A stretch of 64,000 nt of DNA from Bacteroidales bacterium. Its GTDB lineage: Bacteria > Bacteroidota > Bacteroidia > Bacteroidales > UBA932. The stretch covers positions 47,979 to 111,978 of the forward strand of contig JAGBVU010000006.1 of assembly GCA_017630155.1 (NCBI GenBank). The letters are read 5' to 3'. Made by a program: the position numbers and the translations under genes. This document shows, in pieces, positions 1 through 9,083 of the stretch. The notes beneath the pieces are model-generated. The model saw only the letters and a program-made list of their open reading frames with translations. It had not been told where the DNA came from and did no database searches. The stretch's first letter is position 1; each line of letters starts with the position of its first letter.

Positions 1-988
1 GGCAGAAAGACCTCTTTCTATACCTTTTGTCCACAATGCCCTTCCGAATGGAAACAAGTCGTATTCTGACCTTATAAAGGTCGATTACAGAAGACTTGCA
101 GGTTTTTCGGAGGTGAAGAGGGGTGATAAGGTGGTGTTCGGTTTTCCACACGGAGATACAGTTCTCCGCAAGTGTCCTACCGATGACTATTATACCCACG
201 TGAGGCTAAATGGCAGGGAGTACACACAGAAGATGTACGGTCCCCTTGCTGTAAGACCTGTGGACAAAAAGGACAATTATGTAAAGAGATGTGTTGCCAT
301 CGCAGGAGATACTCTCCAGATCAAGGATGGAATGGTCTATGTAAATGGAGATCCTCAAGAGAGTTATCCGGGTGTTCAGAATACCTTCACAGTGGTTACC
401 AACGGCTCGGCTATCAATCCGAAAATTTTGGATGATATGGATGTTAATCCAAACGAGTACTGGTTTGACGCTGCCCTTCCAGGGTATCGTTCGATTCCCC
501 TCAATGAGGAGAATGTGGAGAAGGTGAAGGCACTTGGAAATGTGGTAAAAGTGGAGCAGAATATCGATTCTTATCCACCTGACTACCCAGACTCTTATTT
601 GATGATTTTCCCATTCAGCAGGGACTACCAGTGGACAAGGGACAACTACGGACCTATATGCATACCTGCGAAGGATGCTGTCGTAGAACTGACCCTTACA
701 AATCTTCCGCTTTACCAGAGGATAATCTCTACATATGAGAAGAACACTTTGGAGGTGAAGGATGGCCAGATTCTGATCAATGGAGAAGTTGCAAATACAT
801 ATACATTCAAGCAGGATTATTACTTCATGATGGGTGATAACAGACACAATTCGCTTGATTCCCGTTACTGGGGGTTTGTGCCTGAAGACCACATAGTAGG
901 AAAGCCTCGAGTGATATGGTTTTCATCAGACAAGAACAAGCCTTTCCCTCGGAATATCAGATGGAACCGATTGTTTAAGTTTGTATAG
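1..988 (+). CDS. lepB: Signal peptidase I (5' end outside window)
   Basis: Membrane-anchored serine protease that removes signal peptides from exported proteins. The open frame runs back to base 2 without a stop, so the N-terminal anchor and probably the catalytic Ser lie upstream of the window; a GTG at 113 is only an internal codon. Visible motifs are the region around [15 protein letters not shown], which holds the general-base Lys box (about codon 100), and the C-terminal [14 protein letters not shown] box near the end. The long insert between these boxes is usual for Bacteroidetes LepB. Family identity is clear; only the start is missing. Confidence 0.93.
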   Translation, partial: AERPLSIPFVHNALPNGNKSYSDLIKVDYRRLAGFSEVKRGDKVVFGFPHGDTVLRKCPTDDYYTHVRLNGREYTQKMYGPLAVRPVDKKDNYVKRCVAIAGDTLQIKDGMVYVNGDPQESYPGVQNTFTVVTNGSAINPKILDDMDVNPNEYWFDAALPGYRSIPLNEENVEKVKALGNVVKVEQNIDSYPPDYPDSYLMIFPFSRDYQWTRDNYGPICIPAKDAVVELTLTNLPLYQRIISTYEKNTLEVKDGQILINGEVANTYTFKQDYYFMMGDNRHNSLDSRYWGFVPEDHIVGKPRVIWFSSDKNKPFPRNIRWNRLFKFV

Positions 989-1065
989 AAAGATTTGCAA
1001 ATTAGAGAAAAAAAGGGGATATTTGCACCCCCGAAAATTAGTATAATCAATAAATTACACATACA

Positions 1066-1308
1066 ATGGCAAGAGTTTGTCAAATTACTGGAAAGAAAAG
1101 GGTGATCGGAAACAATGTTTCACACTCAAAACGCCGTACCAAACGTGAGTTTGCACCCAATCTAAGAACTAAACGCTTCTGGTCTGAAGAGGAACAGAGA
1201 TTTATCACTTTGAAAGTATCAGCTGCTGGTATTAGAAATATTAATAAAAACGGTTTGGCCGCTACACTAAAAGCTGCTCAGGCTAAAGGTTTAATCGATT
1301 TAGTATAA
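1066..1308 (+). CDS. rpmB: 50S ribosomal protein L28
   Basis: Large-subunit ribosomal protein, 80 aa, the normal length. It begins MARVCQITGKK and contains the Asn-, Arg- and Lys-rich L28 core (NNVSHSKRRTKREFAPNL). It is followed after 9 bp by rpmG and then by the DUF4295 gene, the standard Bacteroidetes order, so the three are probably one transcript ending at the hairpin near 1711. Confidence 0.97.
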   Translation: MARVCQITGKKRVIGNNVSHSKRRTKREFAPNLRTKRFWSEEEQRFITLKVSAAGIRNINKNGLAATLKAAQAKGLIDLV

Positions 1309-1317
1309 TTATAGACT

Positions 1318-1506
1318 ATGGCAAAGAAAGCTAAAGGTAATAGAGTTCAGGTTATTCTTGAATGTACTGAACAAAAAGAGAGCGGTGTTCCAGGTATCTC
1401 ACGTTATGTAACTACCAAAAACAAAAAGAATACCACTGCAAGACTTGAGAGGATGAAATACAATCCTTACTTGAGAAAAGTAACACTTCACAAAGAAATT
1501 AAATAA
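1318..1506 (+). CDS. rpmG: 50S ribosomal protein L33
   Basis: Large-subunit ribosomal protein, 62 aa, full length. Starts [19 protein letters not shown] and carries the L33 pattern [10 protein letters not shown]...RLERMKYNP. The CxxC zinc pair found in some L33 paralogues is absent, so this looks like the zinc-independent form. It lies between rpmB and the DUF4295 gene with short gaps, which suggests co-transcription. Confidence 0.97.
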   Translation: MAKKAKGNRVQVILECTEQKESGVPGISRYVTTKNKKNTTARLERMKYNPYLRKVTLHKEIK

Positions 1507-1526
1507 CTCGTTAATATTATTTTACT

Positions 1527-1688
1527 ATGGCAAAGAAAGCGGTTGCAACATTTAGTGGTGACAAATCAGCTTCAAGAAACTACGTAAAATGTATCCGTAT
1601 GGATAAATCAGCACGTACTGGAGCTTATGTTTTCACCGAGGAACTAGTTACTGTAGACAAAACTAAAGATTTCTTTGAGAAGAAATAA
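1527..1688 (+). CDS. DUF4295 family small basic protein
   Basis: A 53-aa Lys-rich protein starting MAKKAVATFSGDKSASRNY and ending DKTKDFFEKK. In Bacteroidetes this family almost always sits directly after rpmB-rpmG, as here. Its function is not established; the basic composition and fixed position suggest ribosome association (inference). The ATG at 1527 follows the rpmG stop by 20 bp, and an intrinsic terminator follows 22 bp after the stop. Confidence 0.9.
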   Translation: MAKKAVATFSGDKSASRNYVKCIRMDKSARTGAYVFTEELVTVDKTKDFFEKK

Positions 1689-1710
1689 TCTTTAATGAGA
1701 TAGAAGATAA

Positions 1711-1746
1711 AAAGCGGTCATTGTCCAAATGACCGCTTTTTTTTGT
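1711..1746 (+). terminator. Intrinsic terminator after rpmB-rpmG-DUF4295
   Basis: Stem AAAGCGGTCAT pairing with ATGACCGCTTT around a short loop, followed by a run of eight T in all. It closes the ribosomal-protein operon ahead of ftsY. Confidence 0.88.
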
Positions 1747-1773
1747 AAATTCTGATATAAATCAATAACTTCG
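1742..1773 (+). promoter_or_regulatory. Bacteroidetes-type promoter for ftsY
   Basis: TTTG at 1742-1745, a 20-bp spacer, then TAACTTCG at 1766-1773, one mismatch from TAnnTTTG. It is 24 bp upstream of the ftsY ATG. The -33 box overlaps the T tract of the preceding terminator. Confidence 0.6.
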
Positions 1774-1797
1774 CAAGTTCAACTAAACAGGTTATTT

Positions 1798-2763
1798 ATG
1801 GCGTTTTTTTGGAAGAAAAAGAAGAGTGAAAGCGAGCTAGAGACACTCGACAAAGGGCTTCAGAAGACCAAGACTGGTATCTTTGAGAAGATAGCCAGAG
1901 CTGTGGCCGGAAAAACCCGTGTGGATGATGAGGTGCTTGATGGAATAGAGGATGCCCTCATTGCCTCTGATGTGGGTGTTGATACCACACTCAAAATTAT
2001 AGATATGCTTGAAGAGAGGGTTGCAAGGGATAAGTATATGAATATTGACGAGTTGCACTCTATTCTGAAGGAGGAGATGACTTCCCTTCTGAATATCAGT
2101 CCTGATGGGGCAGATGAAGATGGTGATGCGAATGTCTTTGATTTCTCCAAGAAACCTTATGTAATAATGGTGGTAGGTGTCAATGGTGTAGGCAAGACCA
2201 CAACTATAGGCAAGATCGCTGCACGTCTTAAGGCATCTGGAAAGAAAGTTATGCTTGGTGCAGCTGATACATTCAGAGCGGCCGCAGTAGACCAGCTTGT
2301 CATATGGAGTGAGAGGGCAGGTGTCCCCATTGTCAAACAGGCGATGGGTTCTGATCCGGCTTCTGTGGCGTATGATACAGTCAAATCAGCTGTAGCAAAT
2401 GATATTGATGTGGTCCTTGTCGATACAGCCGGACGCCTCCATAACAAAGTAAATCTTATGAATGAGCTTACCAAGATAAGGAATGTGATGAGAAAGGTAG
2501 TTCCCGACGCACCGCACGAGGTTCTCCTCGTTCTTGACGGTTCAACTGGTCAGAACGCTTTTGTCCAGGCAAGGGAGTTTACAAAGGCTACAGATATTAC
2601 TGCAATGGCGGTGACCAAACTTGACGGTACAGCCAAAGGTGGTGTGGTCCTTGGTATAGCGGATCAGTTCAATATCCCAGTGAAATTTATCGGTGTAGGT
2701 GAAAAAGTAGAGGACCTGCAGATATTTGATAAGAAATCTTTTGTCGATTCATTGTTCAGTTAG
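1798..2763 (+). CDS. ftsY: Signal recognition particle receptor FtsY
   Basis: SRP-family GTPase that docks ribosome-SRP complexes at the inner membrane. 321 aa: a short basic N-terminus (FFWKKKKS, membrane targeting), the N domain to about residue 115, then the G domain with G1 GVNGVGKTT (127-135), the DTFRAAAVDQL insertion-box start, DTAGR (209-213) and TKLDG near 271-275. It lacks the long acidic A domain of enterobacterial FtsY, as usual in this phylum. Followed 21 bp later by pheT. Confidence 0.97.
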   Translation: MAFFWKKKKSESELETLDKGLQKTKTGIFEKIARAVAGKTRVDDEVLDGIEDALIASDVGVDTTLKIIDMLEERVARDKYMNIDELHSILKEEMTSLLNISPDGADEDGDANVFDFSKKPYVIMVVGVNGVGKTTTIGKIAARLKASGKKVMLGAADTFRAAAVDQLVIWSERAGVPIVKQAMGSDPASVAYDTVKSAVANDIDVVLVDTAGRLHNKVNLMNELTKIRNVMRKVVPDAPHEVLLVLDGSTGQNAFVQAREFTKATDITAMAVTKLDGTAKGGVVLGIADQFNIPVKFIGVGEKVEDLQIFDKKSFVDSLFS

Positions 2764-2784
2764 AAGAAGAAGCTTTATTGCATT

Positions 2785-5247
2785 ATGAATATATCTTACA
2801 ATTGGTTAAAGGAGTATGTTTCATTTGACCTTACTCCAGAAAAAGTTTCAGAAATATTTACCTCTATAGGACTTGAGGTAGAAGAGATTAGTGTTGTCGA
2901 AGATATCCCTGGCGGATTGGCAGGTGTAGTGGTAGCCGAGGTTGTGGAGTGTGATATTCACCCCAATTCGGATCACTTGCACATCACCAAGGTGTTTACA
3001 GGAGAAGGGGAGCCTTTCCAGGTGGTTTGTGGTGCCCCAAATGTGGCAAAAGGGCAGAAGGTCCTCCTTGCAACTGTGGGTGCAGTGTTGCCAACACCGG
3101 ATGGTGAAGGGTTTAAGATAAAAAGATCAAAAATTAGGGGAGAAGAGTCTCTCGGCATGATTTGTGCCGAGGATGAGCTTGGTATAGGTGAGTCGCACGA
3201 CGGCATTATGGTTCTTGAGCCGGAGGCTGTCCCTGGAACACCTGCTAAAGATTATCTTAAACTCTCAACAGATACAATTTTTGTGATCGGTCTAACCCCA
3301 AACAGGGTGGATGGTGCATCACACTTCGGCGTGGCACAGGATTTGGCCGCTTATCTTCAGACAAACGGTTTGGGTGGTGAACTCCATTTCCCAAGTGTTG
3401 ATTCTTTTGCAGAGGGTGATGGTGAAGCTGTTCCAGTAGAGGTAGTCTCTGCTGATGGAGCTCCAAGATATATGGGTATCACCATTAAGGATGTTAAGAT
3501 TGCTCCATCTCCAGAGTGGCTTCAGAAGAGACTTCAGGCGATAGGTCTCCGTCCTATCAACAATGTGGTAGATATTACCAATTTTATCCTTCACGAGACA
3601 GGTCAGCCACTCCATGCATTTGATCTTGACAAGATCAAAGGTGGCAAAGTGGTGGTAAGAAAGGCACAGAAGGGTGAGAAGTTTGTTACACTTGATGGTG
3701 TGGAGAGAACCCTTTCGTCAGAGGATCTTATGATATGCAATGCTCAGGAGCCAATGTGTATCGCAGGTGTATTTGGTGGCCTCGAGTCAGGAATCACAGA
3801 GGGGACCACATCGATGTTCCTTGAAAGTGCATATTTTAACCCTGTATCAGTAAGAAAGACTTCAAAAAGACATACACTCAAGACAGATGCCTCATTCAGA
3901 TTTGAGAGAGGTGCAAACCCAAGTATGGTTCCATACGCTGGGATGAGAGCAGCACTTCTTATTCAGGAACTTGCCGGAGGTACTATTGTAGGCAAGGTGC
4001 AGGAGTTCTACCCTGAGAAGATCGCCAAGAAACGTATTGAACTTGATTATGGAAGGATGGAGAGCCTGATAGGTAAGGCCCTTGGCAAAGAGACAATCGA
4101 GGGTATTCTCAATAATCTCGGTTATGAGTTTGAGTCTAAGTCTGACAATGGTTCTGTGGTTCTTGCCCCTTATCATATGGTCGATGTATACAGAGAGTGT
4201 GATGTGGTGGAAGAGGTGTTGAGAATCTATGGCTACAACAATATAGAGCTCCCTTCAAGTGTGAGGATGTCCATCAATGCTACACCAAAACCAGATCCAG
4301 AAGAGGTGAGGATGAAGATTCTTGATTTCCTTGCTGCCAATGGCTTTATGGAGTGTATGAACAACTCTCTGACAAAAGGTGACTACTACCAGAAACTCAA
4401 GACTTTCCCTGCAGAGAACTCTGTGAATATAATCAACCCTCTGAGCTCAGATCTCAATGTGATGCGTCAGACATTGCTCTTCAGCGGCCTTGAGGTGGTG
4501 GCATACAATCTCAACAGACAGGCCTCTTCGCTTAAATTCTTTGAGCTCGGCAATGTGTATTCATTTGAGCCAAAGGAGGATGAGGAGAATCCTGTAAACA
4601 GCTTGAGATCGTATAAAGAGGGTGCAAGACTCTCTATGTTTATCTCTGGAAAAGCTACCCAATACTGGAGAAACAGTGTAGGTGAGGGTCACTTCTTCAC
4701 TTTGAAAGGGTATCTCGAACTGTTGTTCAAGAAGATGGGTGTGGATATCTACTCTCTTGAGGCAGTTCCTGCCCCTGGTGATATTTTTGCTGAGGGTATC
4801 GAGTATATGACCCGTGGAGGCAAGAGACTTGCCATTATCGGAACAGTAGCCCCTGCAAGACTTAAAACATTCGGTATCAAACAGCCTGTTTTTGCAGCAG
4901 AGGTGAACTGGGATCTTCTTTTCGACCTATACAAGAAGAATAAGGTGAAATATAAAGAGCTGCCTAAGTTCCCTGAGGTGAAACGCGACTTTGCACTTCT
5001 TCTGGATGAGAATGTTACATTTGCCCAGATCCGTCAGGCAGCTTTCAATACAGAGAAAAAGCTCCTCAAGCAGGTGTCGCTGTTTGATGTTTACAGGGGT
5101 AACAAGATTCCTGAAGGTAAGAAGCAATATGCAGTAAGTTTTGTTCTTCAGGATCCTGACAAGACACTTACTGACCAATATGTTGAACAAGTTATGACCA
5201 AACTGCTTAACAGTTTTATGAAGCAGTTCGGAGCGACATTGAGATAG
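2785..5247 (+). CDS. pheT: Phenylalanine--tRNA ligase beta subunit
   Basis: Beta chain of the alpha2-beta2 PheRS that charges tRNA-Phe; it carries the editing site. 820 aa, full length. Order visible: N-terminal B1 with an EMAP-like tRNA-binding fold (about 40-150, with HPNSDHLHITKV and VVCGAPNV), B3/B4 editing module with AFDLDKI, B5, the catalytic-like core, and a C-terminal FDX anticodon-binding domain (FPEVKRDFALLLDENV). pheS is not in the window. A bidirectional terminator follows directly. Confidence 0.97.
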   Translation: MNISYNWLKEYVSFDLTPEKVSEIFTSIGLEVEEISVVEDIPGGLAGVVVAEVVECDIHPNSDHLHITKVFTGEGEPFQVVCGAPNVAKGQKVLLATVGAVLPTPDGEGFKIKRSKIRGEESLGMICAEDELGIGESHDGIMVLEPEAVPGTPAKDYLKLSTDTIFVIGLTPNRVDGASHFGVAQDLAAYLQTNGLGGELHFPSVDSFAEGDGEAVPVEVVSADGAPRYMGITIKDVKIAPSPEWLQKRLQAIGLRPINNVVDITNFILHETGQPLHAFDLDKIKGGKVVVRKAQKGEKFVTLDGVERTLSSEDLMICNAQEPMCIAGVFGGLESGITEGTTSMFLESAYFNPVSVRKTSKRHTLKTDASFRFERGANPSMVPYAGMRAALLIQELAGGTIVGKVQEFYPEKIAKKRIELDYGRMESLIGKALGKETIEGILNNLGYEFESKSDNGSVVLAPYHMVDVYRECDVVEEVLRIYGYNNIELPSSVRMSINATPKPDPEEVRMKILDFLAANGFMECMNNSLTKGDYYQKLKTFPAENSVNIINPLSSDLNVMRQTLLFSGLEVVAYNLNRQASSLKFFELGNVYSFEPKEDEENPVNSLRSYKEGARLSMFISGKATQYWRNSVGEGHFFTLKGYLELLFKKMGVDIYSLEAVPAPGDIFAEGIEYMTRGGKRLAIIGTVAPARLKTFGIKQPVFAAEVNWDLLFDLYKKNKVKYKELPKFPEVKRDFALLLDENVTFAQIRQAAFNTEKKLLKQVSLFDVYRGNKIPEGKKQYAVSFVLQDPDKTLTDQYVEQVMTKLLNSFMKQFGATLR

Positions 5248-5257
5248 AATCAATAAA

Positions 5258-5290
5258 AAAGGGGCTTGACTTTTCAGTCAGCCCCTTTTA
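5258..5290. terminator. Bidirectional terminator between pheT and the minus-strand operon
   Basis: GGGGCT(T)GAC pairs with GTCAGCCCC, flanked by an A run on the left and a T run on the right. It can end both pheT and the convergent outer-membrane-protein gene. Confidence 0.85.
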
Positions 5291-5307
5291 ATTTAACTGG
5301 AGTAGGG

Positions 5308-5766
5308 TTAGAATGTGTATTTAACACCTATACCGCCACCGTGCCATGAGAATGCGATACCTGTAAGATTGATACCAGGTGTCCAGTCTACAGAGATAGC
5401 AACAGGTGCTCCCGAGAATTTGTACTCAAGACCTATCATACCGTTGATTGATGCGCTGAATGCCATAGGATCTCCCAGGAACAGACCTACATATGCACCG
5501 GGACCGGCATACCATGAAAGACCGTTAACGCCTCCCAACTGGTTTTCCCAGGTGTAAAAACCGCTTACAAGAAGGCCAAGACCGTTCTTCTGGAACATAC
5601 CACTCAGATTGACACCCAATTCCAGGGCATTTGATGAACTTACGTGTGTTTTGTAGTCAAGTGCTACATCATAACCAATTTTCAAACCAATTGCATTCTG
5701 ATAGTTCTGGGAGAATGCTGATACGCTCACTACAAGAGCGGCGATGATTGCGATAATTTTTTTCAT
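5308..5766 (-). CDS. Small secreted beta-barrel-type outer membrane protein
   Basis: 152 aa with a clear signal peptide (MKKIIAIIAALVVSVSAFSQ). The mature part is glycine-rich with alternating hydrophobic residues typical of membrane beta strands (LGLLVSGFYTW, GPGAYVGLFLG, GGIGVKYTF) and ends in Phe, the usual outer-membrane insertion signal. I do not recognise a named family; a small 6-8-strand barrel or OmpW/OmpA-barrel-like protein is the best reading. It starts 1 bp after the deoC stop, so it is the last gene of the minus-strand operon. Confidence 0.7.
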   Translation of the reverse strand: MKKIIAIIAALVVSVSAFSQNYQNAIGLKIGYDVALDYKTHVSSSNALELGVNLSGMFQKNGLGLLVSGFYTWENQLGGVNGLSWYAGPGAYVGLFLGDPMAFSASINGMIGLEYKFSGAPVAISVDWTPGINLTGIAFSWHGGGIGVKYTF

Positions 5767-5767
5767 C

Positions 5768-6637
5768 TTAGTAATATTTAACTTCTGTGTTTAGAATTTC
5801 TGTGAGAAGATTGTTGGCCATACGGCTTGCTCCGAAGCGGAAGAGTTCTTTGTTGAGCCACTCCTCGCCGAGGATAGTATCCACGATGCCGTAGAAGAGG
5901 GCAGCGTCTTCTGCTGTCACAATGCCTCCGGCAGGTTTGAAACCTATCTTGCGGCCAGTAGCTTTATAATACAGTTTGATGCACTCACACATCACTACTG
6001 CTGCTTCCGGGGTAGCTGCAGGGGAGGTCTTGCCTGTAGATGTCTTTATAAAGTCAGCACCGGCTTCCATTGAAAGGAATGATGCTTTGGCTATATCCTC
6101 ATATGTGGGAAGTGAGCCTGATTCAAGGATTACTTTAAGGTGAGCATCGCCTATTGTCTTTTTGATCTCTGAAATCTCGCGTGAGCACTCTGCGTAGTTT
6201 CCATCGAGGAATGCATTGTGTGCAAGTACTATATCCACTTCGTTGGCGCCGTTTTCTACAGCCATTTTGCTCTCAAGGAGTTTTACCTCCAGGTAGCTCT
6301 GTGAGGCAGGGAAGCAGCCAGATACCACTGTGATGTGTACCCCTTCAGCTGTAAGGATATCCTTTATGGTCTTGCTGAAGTTTGGATATACACATATGGA
6401 TGCAGGGTAGGGTGCATCGGGATAGTTCTCTTTGGCTTTGTTTACCTTCTCGGTAAAGGCTCTTACTTTTGAATGGGTGTCTGTACCGTTGAGTGTGGTA
6501 AGGTCCACCATTCCCAGGCAGTTTGAATAGGCCTCTTTGGTCTGCCATTTGGCAAGATTGGCTTTTACAGATCCGATTACATTCTGGATATCACTGTCTG
6601 TAAGTGTATAGCCGTATTTTGATAGTGTTTCGTTCAT
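5768..6637 (-). CDS. deoC: Deoxyribose-phosphate aldolase
   Basis: Class I aldolase splitting 2-deoxyribose 5-phosphate into glyceraldehyde 3-phosphate and acetaldehyde (deoxynucleoside salvage). The Schiff-base Lys lies in GADFIKTSTGK; ANEVDIVLAHN and GFKPAGGI are further family motifs. The ATG at 6637 (protein MNETLSKYGYTL) is preferred over an in-frame start at 6664, because the latter would overlap the upstream dtd gene, while 6637 sits 4 bp after the dtd stop. Length is then 289 aa. Confidence 0.94.
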   Translation of the reverse strand: MNETLSKYGYTLTDSDIQNVIGSVKANLAKWQTKEAYSNCLGMVDLTTLNGTDTHSKVRAFTEKVNKAKENYPDAPYPASICVYPNFSKTIKDILTAEGVHITVVSGCFPASQSYLEVKLLESKMAVENGANEVDIVLAHNAFLDGNYAECSREISEIKKTIGDAHLKVILESGSLPTYEDIAKASFLSMEAGADFIKTSTGKTSPAATPEAAVVMCECIKLYYKATGRKIGFKPAGGIVTAEDAALFYGIVDTILGEEWLNKELFRFGASRMANNLLTEILNTEVKYY

Positions 6638-6641
6638 AGTG

Positions 6642-7094
6642 TTATACTTTGTTTTTGGTGTCAATAATGATGGTTACAGGTCCGTCGTTTATCAGTGAGA
6701 CTTTCATCTCCGCACCAAAGATACCACATTGGATATCTTTGCCCAAATCACGGGCCAGTATTTTTTTGAAATCCTCATAAAGGGGGACAGATATTTCAGG
6801 TCTGGCAGCCTTTATGTATGATGGACGGTTCCCTTTTTTTGTAGAGGCGTGCAGGGTGAACTGGCTTATTACCAATATGTCTCCACCGACATCCTTGATA
6901 GAGCGGTTCATAACCCCATTCTCGTCATCGAAGATTCTGAGGTTTACTATTTTGGATGTGAGCCACTCTATGTCCTCCATATTGTCCTCTGCTTCAATCC
7001 CTACCAGAATCATCATTCCGGGACCGATGGCGCCATGGATTTTCCCTTCAATCTCTACCGAAGATTCGGTAACTCTCTGAATAACTACTTTCAT
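6642..7094 (-). CDS. dtd: D-aminoacyl-tRNA deacylase
   Basis: Hydrolyses D-aminoacyl-tRNAs (and Gly-tRNA-Ala), protecting translation from D-amino acids. 150 aa, the usual length, beginning MKVVIQRVTESSVEI. The signature SQFTLHASTKKGNRPSY with the active-site segment and the C-terminal NDGPVT (Gly-cisPro-like GP motif) are present. It sits between a radical SAM gene (5-bp gap) and deoC (4-bp gap) in one operon. Confidence 0.96.
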   Translation of the reverse strand: MKVVIQRVTESSVEIEGKIHGAIGPGMMILVGIEAEDNMEDIEWLTSKIVNLRIFDDENGVMNRSIKDVGGDILVISQFTLHASTKKGNRPSYIKAARPEISVPLYEDFKKILARDLGKDIQCGIFGAEMKVSLINDGPVTIIIDTKNKV

Positions 7095-7098
7095 ATCT

Positions 7099-7875
7099 TT
7101 ATCCCCTTATCTGAATTTTTATCCCCTTTTCGATGAGAGGCTTTGCGATCTGTTCCATCTCTGCTGCAGTTACCTTGGTCAAGTTCTGGGCAGGTGTCTC
7201 CCTGTCGAGGGTGTACATCATCACCTCGCGGGGATTGAGTGAGATAGCCATCTCTACCCATTTTCTCACCTCCTCAGGATTTGTGCAGTCTATGGTCTCG
7301 CCATCTACCTCTCCACGGAGGAACATGGTCTGGAGTATGAAATTGCCCTTGAAATATTTTAGGTTCTCTATAATCTGTGCCACAGTGTAACCTTTATTGG
7401 GGCGGTCGATCTTCTCTACAAACGAGTCTGTTGCCCCGTCAAGTTTGAGGATAGGATTGTCCACTTTCATAAGGGCGTTGCGCACCTCCTCCTTGACTAT
7501 CTGAGTGGCATTGGAGAGTACTGAGACAACTGCAGTGGGGAAGTATTTGTCCCTCATCTGGAGTGTGAAGTCTATAATTTCGGGGAAATGGGGGTGGAGT
7601 GTAGGTTCACCATTGCCTGAGAATGTGATGGTATTTACCTCGGTCCCCTCTTGGCTAAGGGCCTCCATTTTGGCCTCCATTGCCTCAAAAACCTCGTCTC
7701 TGGTGGGAAGTTTGGTGTCGGCTTTCCCATCCTTGTTCCATCCGCACTCGCAGTAGATGCAGTCAAAACTGCACCATTTGCCATAGCGTGGTAAAAGATT
7801 TACACCCAGTGAGTTCCCCAGGCGGCGGCTCTTGATGGGCCCGAATATTATATCGTTGAAAAGTATAGTTGACAT
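7099..7875 (-). CDS. Radical SAM protein (COG0731-like)
   Basis: 258 aa. The [4Fe-4S]/SAM cysteines are visible in KWCSFDCIYCECGW (CxxxCxxC, about residues 34-41), followed by TFSGNGEPTLHP, the GGE-type SAM-binding motif. The start MSTILFNDIIFGPIKSRRLGNSLGVN is typical of a widespread radical SAM family whose substrate is not known; related archaeal proteins modify tRNA wyosine, but I would not transfer that. It begins 2 bp after the amidohydrolase stop. Confidence 0.85.
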   Translation of the reverse strand: MSTILFNDIIFGPIKSRRLGNSLGVNLLPRYGKWCSFDCIYCECGWNKDGKADTKLPTRDEVFEAMEAKMEALSQEGTEVNTITFSGNGEPTLHPHFPEIIDFTLQMRDKYFPTAVVSVLSNATQIVKEEVRNALMKVDNPILKLDGATDSFVEKIDRPNKGYTVAQIIENLKYFKGNFILQTMFLRGEVDGETIDCTNPEEVRKWVEMAISLNPREVMMYTLDRETPAQNLTKVTAAEMEQIAKPLIEKGIKIQIRG

Positions 7876-7877
7876 AA

Positions 7878-9083
7878 TTATAAAATGCGTTTTGCTGTGC
7901 TTTTGTCAGTTAGTGCAAAATTTTTCCAGTCAATGTTGTCGATAAGGACAGCTCCAGGGCATTTTCCCACCTCGAATGAGCCGTAGATATCACCTTTGCC
8001 AAGAGCAATAGCACCGTTGAGGCATGCCCACTCAAGAATTTCTGTGAGTGGAATCTCCGGGTGATGGCTCTGGATGCACTCTATCTCGCGCGCCATCGAG
8101 AGGATGTGGTTTGATGAGAGGCTGTCTGTTCCGATAGCGATTCTGACCCCTTTTGAACGGAGAAGATCAAATGGTGCCAGAGTATCGTGGATGAAGAGGT
8201 TTGAGAGTGGGCAGGTGACCCAGGTGACATTCTGGAATGTGCTGAGTGCCGCATCTACCGACTCTTCATTGGTAGCGGTGTTGTGTATAAGGAGGATGCT
8301 CTCTGTAAATGGCTCTGGGTGAACCTCCTTAAGGCTGTTTATAAAGTAGAGCAATGCTGGCTTGCCAGTTACCGGAGGGGTAGGCATATTGCGACCTTTA
8401 TAGTTCTCTGCAAGGGCTCCGGTGCCACTTATAAGTAGATCTTCCTCCTCCTGTGATTCCTGGTTATGGTATGATATGAACCCCTCCTTGAGTCCCTCTG
8501 CTGCAGACATCTGGAGCAGGCGTGTGCTCATTGTGTATGGCGAGTGTGGGGTGGGGGCGGCATCCAGACCCATTGCCTTTGCCTTGGCATTCAAACTTTT
8601 TACCCCTTCAATAACCTCCTCTGCCTCCTCAGGGAATGCTCCGAATACCTCCAGATATGTGCGGGTGTACATGGGGGTGTTGGCCTTCGCTTCAAAGCTC
8701 TCATCGCAGTTCGAGATGTCTGCCATGGCGGTGACACCTTCTGCATATAGTTTGTCGAATTGTTCTTTAATAAGGGCAATGCGCTCCTCTTTGGGGGCAG
8801 AGTCACGTAGTGCATTGATCTGGTTGATGAATCCGGACATTCCGGTTTTCTCCACGAACTTGTCCTTCAGGTGTGATAGTTCGATGTGGCAGTGTGCATT
8901 GGTGAATCCTGGGCATAGTATGCCATTGTAGAACTCGGTGCTTTCTGTCTCACCTTCGAGTTGCCCTACAGCGAGGACATGCCCCTGGGCATCAAAATCT
9001 ACGTATCCGTTTTTGATGGGTTCTCCCACTACAGGGAAAACATAATTTGCAGCTATTCTCCTTTTATTCATCTGATCTGTCAT
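7878..9083 (-). CDS. Amidohydrolase-family deaminase or hydrolase
   Basis: 401 aa metal-dependent hydrolase of the SsnA / S-adenosylhomocysteine-deaminase / aminodeoxyfutalosine-deaminase branch. Metal-site motifs: GFTNAHCHIELSHL (HxH), PHSPY, the His of LLIHNTATNEE, and GTDSLSSN with the catalytic Asp. The substrate cannot be fixed; nucleoside-type deamination is likeliest for this branch (inference). ATGs at 9083 or 9071 both overlap the upstream DUF4296 gene slightly; the second (MNKRRIAANYVFP) may be the true start. Confidence 0.82.
   Translation of the reverse strand: MTDQMNKRRIAANYVFPVVGEPIKNGYVDFDAQGHVLAVGQLEGETESTEFYNGILCPGFTNAHCHIELSHLKDKFVEKTGMSGFINQINALRDSAPKEERIALIKEQFDKLYAEGVTAMADISNCDESFEAKANTPMYTRTYLEVFGAFPEEAEEVIEGVKSLNAKAKAMGLDAAPTPHSPYTMSTRLLQMSAAEGLKEGFISYHNQESQEEEDLLISGTGALAENYKGRNMPTPPVTGKPALLYFINSLKEVHPEPFTESILLIHNTATNEESVDAALSTFQNVTWVTCPLSNLFIHDTLAPFDLLRSKGVRIAIGTDSLSSNHILSMAREIECIQSHHPEIPLTEILEWACLNGAIALGKGDIYGSFEVGKCPGAVLIDNIDWKNFALTDKSTAKRIL

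Noticed and set aside
206..892. Long minus-strand frame opposite lepB
   Set aside because: Antisense to an unmistakable signal peptidase and has no family features; a shadow frame.
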